DNA of 64,000 nt from Melampsora larici-populina 98AG31 (taxonomy: Eukaryota > Basidiomycota > Pucciniomycetes > Pucciniales > Melampsoraceae), in contig NW_006768798.1 of the NCBI RefSeq assembly GCF_000204055.1, forward strand, positions 603,306 to 667,305, written 5' to 3'. Both the position numbers and the translations under genes were made by a program. Below are positions 23,338 to 34,647 of the stretch, one piece after another (within the stretch, counting starts at the first letter, position 1; every line of letters starts with the position of its first letter). The notes beneath the pieces are model-generated. The model saw only the letters and a program-made list of their open reading frames with translations, was not told where the DNA came from and made no database searches.

Positions 23338-23433
23338 CAGTCATTTAAGAAAAGCTTGCGACAAATTCCCCGCCAATTCGCTCGAGTTTTGCGGGCAAAA
23401 TTCAAAATTGAGCAAGCTTTTCTTAAATGACTG
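23338..23433. mobile_element. 96-bp pogo-type MITE with TA duplication
   Basis: Terminal inverted repeats of 22 bp beginning CAGTCATTTAAGAAAAGCTT, flanked by TA on both sides. No coding capacity. A related terminus, CAGTCATTTGCAAAAAGG, occurs alone near 30840. Confidence 0.85.
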
Positions 23434-23920
23434 TATGTTTTTCCAATGTCTTAACATGGCCTAAGCTGCATATTATATGCTTGCCCGGAGAGGTCAAGTA
23501 CTCATGAATATTCGAGCGCCCAAGCAACAAAATTTAGAGGGTCTCATTGGAATGATGACCACCCATCTCCCTCACCTTCCCTCCACTGCTTGCGAGTGTC
23601 CGAGTTCCGAACACTCGCAAGGCATTTAGTCCATTGGATAAGGTTCGATAAGTTGCTGGCTTGGGGCACCTGTATGGGTGATTAGCTTTAGAAGCCACAA
23701 CGCCACAACGCCACAACGGTTAATTATTTAAGAACCGTGCAAAATCTCACATCCTAGTGGACAAATGCTATGTATGTAGACCGACAGTTACAGTCCTTTG
23801 ATAAAGTTCAGTCAAACTAGGAAGTGTGTTGGATGCCAACTTTCAAACGAAACGGGTTGTCGGATTACAGAGAATTTCAAGTAATCTCACGCCCATGAGT
23901 GAATAACCCATGATCCAATC
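23434..23920. other. Non-coding flank downstream of the thioredoxin gene
   Basis: No coding evidence. It contains short direct repeats (three copies of a CCACAACG-like unit near 23695-23720). Confidence 0.4.
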
Positions 23921-24789
23921 TCAAGTGCTGTAGTCAGCAAGCATGGTCTGTAAAGGAAGGTCAACAAGGTAAAGAAACAGTGGCATCATCAGAATGGGGA
24001 ATTCAGAGTGGTGAGATGTGATCAGAATACAAAAGAAGGCCTGTTTGTCTTGAGAGGCTTGCAATTTACAGCGTTAAGAAATGATTTGAAAAGGAAAGAA
24101 AAAGGAGGATGAAGATAAGGCAAGAGACATACTCGAAGCTTGACCTGGTCTGCCCCGACCATCTCGGCTACCTTGACCCCGTTCTCGATTATCTGGAAGG
24201 TCGGCATAGCGCGAATGCCGTGTTCCTGGGCAAACTGGGCCAAAATAAATTCAATCAGAAAAGCGGGATGTATCCCAGAAGTCGGAAGGGAATAGGTTAA
24301 GTAAAGGGCACTGCCACCAAACAAAACTAGACTTACTTGTAGCCCAAAGTTTGGATCTTCAACATCGACTGATACAAAATTCAGTCCGTCAATCTCATTG
24401 GAAAGTTTTTCAAAGACTGGCGAGATCATCTTGCATGGGCCGCACCTATTTCCAACAAGCAATAAGGATCCCAAAGATGATCGGTGTAAATGATACTGGG
24501 TAAGACGCGAGAAAACGAGGATGATGTACTGACCAAGCAGCCCAAAAATCAATCACCATTGGTTTGCCGCTGCACGACTACAAAATGCCGGTTTATTAAC
24601 GCCATTTCACACAATATATTTCGATACATAGAGGATAGTCATAGAATAGATTGTTAAGATCGGATTATACTCAGGGTTGAAAGGGCTGAATGAAGACTTG
24701 ATATAAAGCCAAAAGGGTGGAAAAGATGCAGGCAGATGGCTGACCAATTTCTCAAACTCCTCGTGGCTTTTGATCTTCGTGACGGTCAT
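23921..24789 (-). CDS. Thioredoxin
   Basis: Small dithiol oxidoreductase. Five exons: 24789-24745, 24577-24534, 24445-24337, 24234-24133, 23947-23921; introns 167, 88, 102 and 185 nt, all GT..AG, and phases close to 108 aa plus TGA. The second intron splits the Trp-Cys junction of the active site, which reads FWAAWCGPCKM after splicing. The cis-Pro motif MPTFQIIENG and the C-terminal TMLADYST complete a normal-length thioredoxin. The start at 24789 (MTVTKI) gives a cytosolic-type protein. An in-frame ATG at 24927 would add 46 residues including AFNRGFSSTTRNM, which resembles a mitochondrial presequence, so a mitochondrial form is possible. No motif decides between them. Confidence 0.93.
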
Positions 24790-24927
24790 GTTGCGCGTTG
24801 TGGAGCTGAAACCTCGGTTAAACGCGTGCGAAGGGGTTGGGGTAAGCTGTACGCAAGCGAAATCCCTGGGGTCAGCCTGAAAGCCCTCGAAAATTAAATA
24901 TAAGATTGACTGGTGATAAGTTGACAT

Positions 24928-26944
24928 GGTGCCAGTTCAAAGGCAGCGTACGGAGAAAAGGAAACTGCACAAAACGATGACACTTGGGAGTAATGAACTC
25001 TGCGTGGATAGCTTGTTAAATCGATTTGCTTTGCACCAAGCGATAAGAAGCCGAGGCGTATGGAGAAAAGGATTGGTCCAGACTTTTGCAATGGCTTTAA
25101 GAATAAAAAGGTGATCGTGAAGGGCGCTTGAAATAGGAAGCGTTGACGCAGAAAATATACTCCAAGTAAAGGGACCCGACGCCTCCCAGTCGACCGTCAA
25201 TTAGGATAAAAGTAAAAAGTAAATATGAGGAAAACAGAGCATGGTGAGGTGTACAAACTGTACGGCATTCGACAACTCAAGCAACAAGCGCCCGGTCGGT
25301 CACACACCCGGCCAAGCATTCGGGGTATGCCGGTTCAAGCGGATTCATAAAAGAAGCCAGGGAAAGTTGTGATAATTTGTTAAACGAGAATCGAAGCCGA
25401 GAAGTATTAAAACCTCGGACATGATTATCTCTGAACACACAAATGTGGAGAATTCTCTACAATTAGGTGATCATTGCACATGATGTGTATCACCATGTTC
25501 AGAGGGTTAGAATTATAATCGTAATACGGAAAACAAAGGGTGTGATAACGATAGCGCACGAGGACAAGTCTATAGCTCCAATAAATGGCGCACGAGAGAA
25601 GGGCAAGACAGAAGTAAAGAGGGGCCTATAAGGAAGCTTTTAACTGACCTTCGCGGGGAATCGCGTGCGAGCTGGAATGAGAGGGCATGAAAACAATTGA
25701 GATTTTGGAATAGAATTCCTAGTCCAGAACACAGGTGTGGACCGAAGCGCTTGGCGAGGTAAAGTGTGAATTTGATGGAGTGAATCAACTGAAATTCTCA
25801 TTCTGTTTTGCTGATAGTATTTGTTTAGTCAGATGCTTCTCTATTAGTTAATTCTATAAAGTCGATATGGAATGAAGTTACATACTTTATCAAGTAAGGC
25901 CAATGAAGTGAGAAAGGAAAGTGAGGACGCCTTTCAGTTTGAAAGAAACCAAGAACCGTAAAATATTGTTGGACATACCCGACCCGCGTTAGCCGCCCTG
26001 CTCGTGTTGTTGTAATAGTGACACTAAATCACCAAGGGCCCAAGGGACTTTGTTAGATTAGGCCCGCTTGTACCTTTTGACCACAACGTTGCGATCCAGT
26101 TATCAACGCAACTATGTATACCTTCTTGCTCTTATCCTCTGAAGTTTGAACATTTTATCATAGAATGTTTCTCAAGACCACCAAAAGGTTTGCGTCAGCT
26201 GTAGACAGATGTAGAAACCAAACACATGTTCCCTCTGGCACTGTGTGGCTAGACTTAGCGCAGTCAGATGGTTGTCTCATTGGTTCATCAAGCAGTATCC
26301 TGTTCTTGCAACTGATTGAGATTCAACCTGATCAGCCTTCTCTTGATTTCATTTCTCTCATGAATACTACCCTGAGATGGGTTTTGACTATTGATTATAC
26401 CATAACTAATCCCCTTGATGTCTGATTGCACTAATACAAGCGCACTCTCTATATCTCCAGCGATCAGTTCTAGTTTCAACTTGACATCTCTGGTGATAAG
26501 CAATTTGCGATTTTGATAAAGTGGAATACTTATTATGAGTTTTGATTCTAAATCAAAGTGAGCTGTTTAAAAGTATAAATGATAATAAATGATAATCTCG
26601 TGTATAAAACCCAAGAAGATAAGAAGAATGATTAAATCCAATAACTAAGGTGGACAATCAGAATCAAATGTCGTATATATATATATATATATATATGCTT
26701 GATTGAGAACATTTTTAAAGTCTATCTTGTTTTCTATATGGATGTTTTTGCATTTTCTTAGCAAAAAACAAAAAAAGCAAAACCCAAACTAAGAAAAAAC
26801 AGACAAACTATTTCAAGATCACCCATGATACTTCAAAAAAAAGCAAATTGATTGATCAACTTAGATCAATCGATTACCAATTGACAAACTTTGGACGATT
26901 CGTCTCAAATATGAAGTGCGAATCAATTTACATGGATTCAGAAG
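24928..26944. other. Intergenic, no gene supported
   Basis: Short frames here lack motifs and consistent splice sites. It includes a lone terminus of the 9-bp-duplication family near 26045-26070 (complement reads CTAATCTAACAAAGTCCC) and a (TA)n microsatellite at 26674-26696. Confidence 0.4.
26674..26696. repeat. (TA)n microsatellite
   Basis: About 11 uninterrupted TA units. Confidence 0.9.
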
Positions 26945-27761
26945 TTACAATTGCGAAACCGTAGGGAGTGGAGTAGTACCGGAAGCTAATGGATCCAATC
27001 GTAATAAAACTCCAAGACTTAAATCGGGTAAATCATACATTAAAGGTGAATCTAACCATTCTTTCAAATCCTACTCACCCCGTCGCCCCAAAAACGAAAC
27101 CAAAATCAATGACGTTTTAGATTTATTTTTCTTTGAAAATTGGTACCTACGATCGGTTGTAAAACTTTACGAGATAAGATCAACTTGCGAATATCAGTTG
27201 ATTCGACCTTTTGTTTTCCGATTAGAGCTTTCCATTCACTGTGGATCCATTCTTCTTCTTGATCTGCCTCTTCTTCCACCACCACTTCTTTTAATCCTAA
27301 TGCAATTTCAAGACTTTTCTCCTTGGTTTCATTAAAAATAGAAATCTAGAAATGTTGCCAAAAACACCCCAACACAATCAATTTTGATGAATTGCTCTTT
27401 GAAGAGATGACAAAAATTGAAAGGCACTAAACTTGATCGAGATGAATGTAGTTGGTCCGTGAACTTCGATCATTTAAACCAGTTCTTAATTTAGAGATTG
27501 CGTGGAGTATATGATAATCTTTTTCACCGTCTAGATCCAAAAAATAAGAATCAAGATCAACTGTTTTTTCAGTCGCCGGTTTCAATGAGGTTGGGTTTGA
27601 TAAAGAGGTTAAAGAAGAAGATGGTAATGGGGGTCTAGAAGATGAAGTAATTGACAACGATGATGATGATAAAGCAGGAGCGAATGATCGATCTGAGAGA
27701 AAATGTAAAAATATGGTTAGCTATTATCAAGTTCGATTTGACTTTTCAAACTCTTACCCAT
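26945..27761 (-). CDS. Unrecognised 194-aa protein, four exons
   Basis: I do not recognise this protein. Exons 27761-27758 (only ATG plus one base), 27692-27433, 27345-27151 and 27070-26945 join in phase through introns of 65, 87 and 80 nt and end at TAA. Intron 2 has the weak donor GTTTAG. The N-terminal ~50 residues are Ser/Pro-rich. The rest is charged and probably helical, with an acidic run VVVEEEADQEEEW, then KLILSRKVLQPI and a C-terminal segment YDLPDLSLGVLLRLDPL. No transmembrane or signal sequence. Support comes from four open exons closing in phase; the tiny first exon and weak donor lower confidence. Confidence 0.55.
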
Positions 27762-30269
27762 GCTGGACACTCTGTTTTGTTTTATTAGAAGTTGGTTTTC
27801 GAGTTCGATTGGTTTTTGGTTCGATAGGAAGGCGTTTTTTGAAGGATTTTAAATAACTCGAGTTGATCGGTTGTTTCGATGATAAGGAGTGAAGCGCAAT
27901 TCAATGTATGATTGGTCGATTTGATACATAGACCAATCAACTTCTGACAAATGAATTCGATGGATGCTTTCACCCAACTGATTGTACCTGATTGTACGTA
28001 TTCTGCGGTCCATGATCAATTTCTGGAGTGAAGTAGTCAAGTATGTATGTCAATATTGTAAAAGTAGGGATGGGTATATAGAAAGAAACTCACTGTTACT
28101 TCTTCTCTGACAGATTGCCAAAGATTCCGCCAACACAGGACAACCACCGGCCCGCTGTATCAGTTGACAACTTGAAATCGAGCTCGGCGCTTATTATCTT
28201 TGGGTGGAAGATTCACTGCGCGTGGCAACACCACAGGGATCAATGAACAATTGACCACTACATATGTCGTTTGGCAGTCGATTCCAGGTCATCTTCGCCA
28301 TGGCACTCTAGCCAGTCGCCGCTGCGCCGGGACGGCTGCGCCCCTCTCATGTGATACGTACGTCCAAGTTGATTGACACTTGGTAGATTATCGTAATTGG
28401 ATCCAAGGTGAAAAGACTTTGAAACCTGATGTCGTGCACGACATGTGCCGAGCGTCCCTTCTTCCTCATCGTTCGCATCGTTTGATCTCATGCCCATTTT
28501 TCATTCAATCAGAAGATTCAATTTATATCGACCGGAAAGGAATTTGACGTGGAACTCCGTCTGCTTTTGCTCTGCTATATTACCCACTTATTTCCTTCAT
28601 GCTGATCGATACAAGATTCATCGCCTGATGTTCTGGGGCTGCTTGGCTCATATGTGAATCAATTCGTATTGCATTCCGAGTTGACGGACTACTGCCATGT
28701 TCAATAGTTGAAGTTGGTTGATGTTGCCATTGGACATATAATTTAGGGGATAAGCTACATCAACGAGGATTCAATTTCAAGTGCACATTCTTCCCTTTGG
28801 CAGAATCGCCTTCGAGTCCAACTTGATTATGTCGAGAGAGTTCGATGGGAAACTCAATGATACATAGTGGCATCATTTCGTCTGTGGGGAGTGAAGGTGA
28901 ATATGGTTTTGTCTCCTCATGTGAAGTTTGTAGCAGCGAAGGCCCTGTACTATCTACAATTAAAACTAAGGGCTCAATCCTTACTACGGTACAATTAAAA
29001 CCCTTATAAAACTAACCGGTCTTAACGAAGCATTGTATTTACAACTAGACCGATTCATCTAAAACCAGGCACAAGCCACGCCTAGCCTAAAACAAGACAT
29101 CCTCTAGTCGTTTGTTTGAATGAAGAATTGTATAAAGAGGAACCTATTCCCGTTTGTAATAGTTTCCTCATCTTTTTACTTTACGAATCAAATTATCAAA
29201 TTACTTTTGCTTTTTCTTTTATAACCTTGCTCCTAAGAATAACATCTTTTATCGCAATCTTATACAGAACCCTTTTGCTGTTACAAAATCTTGCTTCTTG
29301 CCCTTTCACTCTATCTTCGTTATCTACCTGTTGGTGAAACTCATCGAAAGCATTCACTAAGGCTTCAGAGCAACTCTTCCGCCCGTGCCCTTTCAATTCA
29401 CTTACCTCATAACTCAGATAGACTAGGATCTGTGATCCGATTCCAATATCTTCAACTCACATAAGATCTTAAGTTAGCTTAAATCTTATATACTTAACGT
29501 GGGTAATCTCCACCCTGTTACAAGTTTCATGCTTGTTTTTGCAAGTCGTCCCTATCAAGAGATGATAGATGCGAATCGATGTTCCTGCTTCTCCTTCGTC
29601 ATCGATGTTAGCCATCATTCAACCTGATTTGTCCAGAACCTCATTATTTTCATCAATTGATCAAGCAATGGGAAGTCGATTGATCATTGCTTGATTTTGT
29701 TTCTTTGATTCAAGTGATAAGATTGAATTGAGAATAAATTCAATCGCGATATCGGCAAGTATCCATTGGTCATGATTGGAGTAAAAGGAAGTCTTGAACA
29801 TGTTTTCATTATATTTGTATTGTTTTCTTGGTGGTTCAAAAGGACTTGGTGAAAATGTCATGGTGGTGATTCTCATGGTTAGCGCGGCGCGGATGGTGGA
29901 CGCATCAGGACGCATCTACGATGGACGAGAGACCCATTCCTCAGTTAGCTTGCTGAATAGCTATTTCTATTTCTTTTGAAACTTTGTCTTGTGTGATGAT
30001 TGAGAACACTTCCTGGTATCCTTTTACCTCATGGTCAGAGGATAACATTGTGGGGGTAGTGGCGGAGCCCTATCTCCGGCCATTCATTTGGTTCACCCAA
30101 ACCACGGGCTGATGGTAGATGGCTGCACAGCATTGGCTTTGTGGGAGAGTGTTCTAGGTTCTCTTGTTCTGTGATTTTAGCTAGGTACTGTATTACTAAA
30201 AACTTACTGGCTGGGTTTACCACCCCTTTTCCATTTCTGCTGGGTGGGTGGGATGGTCAAGAATTCCAT
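27762..30269. other. Intergenic, no gene supported
   Basis: Frames such as 28258-28497 (-) and 29661-29915 (-) lack recognisable motifs and could not be extended by splicing. The stretch is AT-rich with many short repeats. Confidence 0.35.
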
Positions 30270-30822
30270 TAGGGTGGTTCAAGAAGAGAAGTGCAAACAC
30301 CCTGCACGCAGAGTGGTGATCCAGTGTATTAAGGATGCTCACTTCTTAAAATCTTGTTTCGCAAAGTCTTGAACACTGTAAATTTAAGTTTTAAGTGTTG
30401 AGGAATGTCAGGTACAACATTTGCCCAACCGCCATGGCAATTTTTTTCTTAGACCAACATTTTTTTCCTTTTGTTTCATCATCAAGATATCAATTATATT
30501 TTTTAGTGGCCTTGCAGGTGATGAAGAAACAAACATCTTGGTCCAAAGCGGTAAAAAAGACAATCTTTTTTTTTGGACAAACAACGGTGACAATCCAGGA
30601 ACAAACAAACAAAATACAAACAATGGAAGTGATTTTTTTGCTTTAAATGTGCCTGTCGGTTTGAAATACTTTATAACTTTTAAGACAGTTTATGAGATTG
30701 CAAAACCGTGAACCACCTCTAAAGGTGGTTCACAAACTTAAAATTTTACTTAAAATTTAAGGGTTCCAAACCAAATGTAAAATTTAAAAAAAGGCTGTAA
30801 AATCCCTTCTTGAACCGCCCTA
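30270..30822. repeat. Possible 553-bp TIR element
   Basis: The left end TAGGGTGGTTCAAGAAG and the right end, complement of TAGGGCGGTTCAAGAAG, form a 17-bp inverted repeat with one mismatch. A second short palindrome (AACCACCTCTAAAGGTGGTT) lies inside near 30712. No clear target duplication was found. Confidence 0.5.
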
Positions 30823-31558
30823 TTTGTTTCTGTGTTATACAGTCATTTGCAAAAAGGTTGAAAACCACTCAAAAATCTCAAGGTAAGGTGGTCCGTGCAA
30901 GTAGTGCATGTAGCCCGCTTCCTGAAAGCCACATACCGCCAAGACAAGCAGATCTGTCTCTTGTACACCAAGGCTAGGAGAAGCCTCTAATCACTTTCAC
31001 TGTTCCCTTTGATTCCAATTCCTTCTCACCCACAAGTCAACCTGTTTTGGTTTTGAATGTCCCATTTGGGTGCCTCAATCACTTTTTGGACCACCCAAAG
31101 TTGCACCACCACAGATCAACCTCAATCATCAGTCTTCATAAAGATGTTTCACCTGAATCTCTGCTTGCTTGACCACCAAATCCTTCACACCATGAACAAA
31201 GGAAACACACCCCCTCCAATGAGATTGAATACAACCCCAGGCCTGTCAGTGTTTTTTGGTTTCTGGTCTGACCTTACGTTGGCTGCTGACAATGTTTTGG
31301 TTGGTTTGGAACAGGCCTTGGAGGACTTACAGCCAGTGTGCCCGTGCCCTGGCTATCCTGATTGCTCAAAATCAACCAACAGGCTCGGTCAATCTGGTCA
31401 TCCCAAGCAGGGCCCTCACTCCATTTGCTGCCTATAGTTTGAACAGTGTGCTGCAATATCACTTGCCTGTGGTCAGAGCGGAGCTGCGCTATGTCTCAAA
31501 CCCAAATAAGACATCATTGTAGACTCTTACCACACGGTGTTACAGGACCACCCAATTA

Positions 31559-31727
31559 CGGGATACAAAGTGGAAGCCGGGCACGTGCCCGGCTTCGTGC
31601 CCAGATTTTTTTTTGGCAGTAAATTCAAATTCTGGGCCCGGACTCTTGGCCAGAAAATCAAATTTTACTGCCAAAATAATTCTGGGCACAAAGCCGGGCA
31701 TGTGCCCGGATTCTACTTTGTATCCCG
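31559..31727. repeat. 169-bp palindromic element
   Basis: The left arm starts CGGGATACAAAGTGGAAGCC and the right arm is its near complement ending GTATCCCG. Both arms contain an inner palindrome CCGGGCACGTGCCCGG or a close variant. No clear target duplication. Confidence 0.75.
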
Positions 31728-33860
31728 CAAATGAATGGCCCAGGTGGGTTGTGATCTACCTCTTTCTTCCTTGCACCTGTCACTAACCAGTCTCTTCTTT
31801 ATGCTAGCACCAAGCTGGTGCTAACACCAACTGCAAGATCCAGTTGGACCTTTGTTTGTCCAGCAAGGCCAATGGACAAGATACAACCCCTACAAAATAT
31901 CAAGGTCAGCTCATTCTCTTACCTACTGTCTCCCTTTCTTGCAATCACTCATCAGCCATTTACATATGCTTTAGCACTACAACACCAAGGCGGTGCTAAA
32001 CCCAAGATAAAAGATGAGATTGATATAGCTTCTTCCAGCAAGACCAATGGATTGGATGGGACCCCTACCAGATCTCAACATGAGAATCTGTTTTTGATTA
32101 TCATCAAAGTTCCTTATAACCTGCTAACCCCCAAGTTTTACTAACTGTAGTCTTTCAAAACTGGCCGGATGTCATTCTGCAGAAGAGTAACAAGATTGAT
32201 CTTCCAGGATCCAGTGCACCGGATGTTATTCAGGCCACCCCAAATCCATCTCAAGGTAGAATACCCATTGTTGTCATTATTGTGTTAATTTTCATGCTCT
32301 CGTGATTTACTACCAATGTTGTTTCTCTCTCCTATTGCTATTGATATTTGCTGCTTTAGGGACGTCTTATGCAGCCAATGTGGCCCTGTGAGGGTAGGGT
32401 ACTTCTTTAGAGTACTCTGGGCTCACTAATGGGATGTGTAGTGGGTTTCTTTTTATTAATGACAATGTCTTTCAAAGGTAGATTTGTAAATACAATAAAC
32501 AAAAAGAGAAAGAAGAGGGACTAACAGTCTGTTTGGATAAATCAACTACAGTTAGATGACTCCTAAAAAGGAGGTTTGGATAAGCTGTGAGTTGATATAG
32601 GTCACTAACCTGCAATTGTTCAAGAGGTAACTAACCTGAAGTTAATTGGAAGGTCACTAACCGGGAAAGAGTCTGCTTAGGGAAAGCAGAGGATCCAGAA
32701 AAAGTGAAGAGATTACTACTTACTTTTAGTCAGGAAGATGATTAAAGTTATGAAGTTATCACTAGTCTTATATTTATAAGACTCTTTATGTTACTTCAAT
32801 AGAAATTTAATGCTGTTCTTTAAAAGTATGGTGTAATAATTGCTTGGGGGATTTTATTGAAGGCTGAGAGAGGAGAGGATTATATATTCTCCTATCTAAA
32901 CCTGACTGTAGTGGTATTTGTTTGTATCACTAAGTTGGTCTAGGGTTTTTTCTTAATGATTGTTATGATCATTACTAATTATGCTTGATTATATATACAT
33001 GCCAAGTATATTATGTAGTATAAGAATTTTGACTCTTGACACTGAGTTATGAGGTGCAAATGATGTTTTATTACATACTACATGTGGTTTTAAGCATACA
33101 TGTATATGTCATTAATATTTTTATGTCTTTTATTGCATGTTACATACTTTCTTTAGGCTGAATGTATATGTAATTAGGTTTGTATATGATACTCTATATT
33201 ACCAGGTAGTTTTGGGTACATGTATATGTACTCAGGGCTGACAGGCCTGCAGGCGCAAGCTCAGTGTCACATTCACTGCCAGCATTAAAGAGGTTCCCAG
33301 ATGGGAATATGGGTCCTAGGGATCAGATTCCCATTCTGCTACTGTTACACAGTTCCATGAATATTTCCTGAGTAGCCATTGTGATATATGTAGTCAATAT
33401 TTTGAAATATGTGTCTCAATCTGAACAAAGTTACAGCATGTATTACACATGATTTGCTTATCTATATGAGTGGATAACTGAACGGACCTGTATGTAGCTG
33501 ATAGCTAAGGATTTACTCAGAGGTTTGCACATATGTAGTGTATGCTTTATGGCTCAGATGTGCAGTGCTAGATGATTTGATGCTCCATTCTTCTCTCAAT
33601 GATATTCCCAGCCTAGGTCATGGTCCTACCAGGGGACCTATTCAATGCTGGCAGTGATTCACACTTTACTTACAGAAAGGCACCAAACCGTCAAAGGGAT
33701 CATCTAAGTCCAAGAAGCTGTACTATGCCACCGTACCACTCCCATTGACTCAGAAGGTGTTTGATACAAGGAGCGACACTTTGACTTCCCTCAACCACCG
33801 TATTTTCAATATTGCCAGGAAGATTGACCCCACCAATGATGACAGTAAGGGCAACAAGTA

Positions 33861-34647
33861 CGGTGGCCATGGACAGCCAATTTGGACAAAACGTCAAACA
33901 TGCAAAATTCTCGATGAAACACCCCTTGAAAGCCCCGTTGAGCATATCCCAAGCTCAAGTCCGTTGCCCCAATCATAAGGATCACACTTGGGCCTTGGTC
34001 ATTTTTACTCGACATTGTTTGTTTGTTCATCTTTCTTCTCACATCAATTTTTGAATCATTTTTGCTCTATCAGTCCGTGCCAAATTTTGCCTCCCCAGAT
34101 CACGGTAAATCAGTTGCTTTAGCGGCCCTTTCATAAGAATTGAAGTCGTTTCACTCCTGACCTACACACATTGGATTTGAAGAGCTGCGATGTTCCAGAC
34201 TATGTGATACAGTCTTCCAAAGACATCATTATTTGTCAGTTGTCCAGTAGATACAACAGTGTAATTCAAGACGATAATTTTTTGTTGTCAAACGATCGAT
34301 TTGTCACAACTCGGGATTTCTACAGTAATTGCTTGAAGATTGATCTTTGTTAATCGAGATGGTGATACGATAGTATCTACAATGATCTAACATTGGCACT
34401 CATCTTGGCTATGGGTTGATCAGGATCTGAAAAAACAATGCAATACATATAGATTGTAGAGTCAGAAGCTGTGTGCTGAGCATAGTACTTGGGCAATGGG
34501 GACTAAGTAGGGTGCAAGCACGGGCAGAGTGCTGTCCGGCGCAGCGGACATGAGCTCGGGACAGGTTCCACAGGGCCTTTGAAGGGTGTTCCATCAAGAT
34601 TTTTGCATATTTTATGTTTTGTCCAATTTGGCCGTCCACGGCCACCG
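33861..34647. mobile_element. 787-bp TIR element flanked by TA
   Basis: Inverted repeats of ~70 bp begin CGGTGGCC on both sides and share TTGGACAAAAC. TA dinucleotides flank both ends, fitting a Tc1/mariner-type duplication. There is no coding capacity. A second diverged copy starts at 38939. Confidence 0.75.

Noticed and set aside
23630..23740. tRNA-like appearance (GGTTCGATAAG, short palindromes)
   Set aside because: No cloverleaf and no matching A box; no tRNA is supported anywhere in the window.
26165..26425. 86-aa plus-strand frame
   Set aside because: No motif, no splice extension, and an equally open antisense frame.
28258..28657. Overlapping frames of 70-79 aa on both strands
   Set aside because: Neither has a domain or a splice-supported extension.
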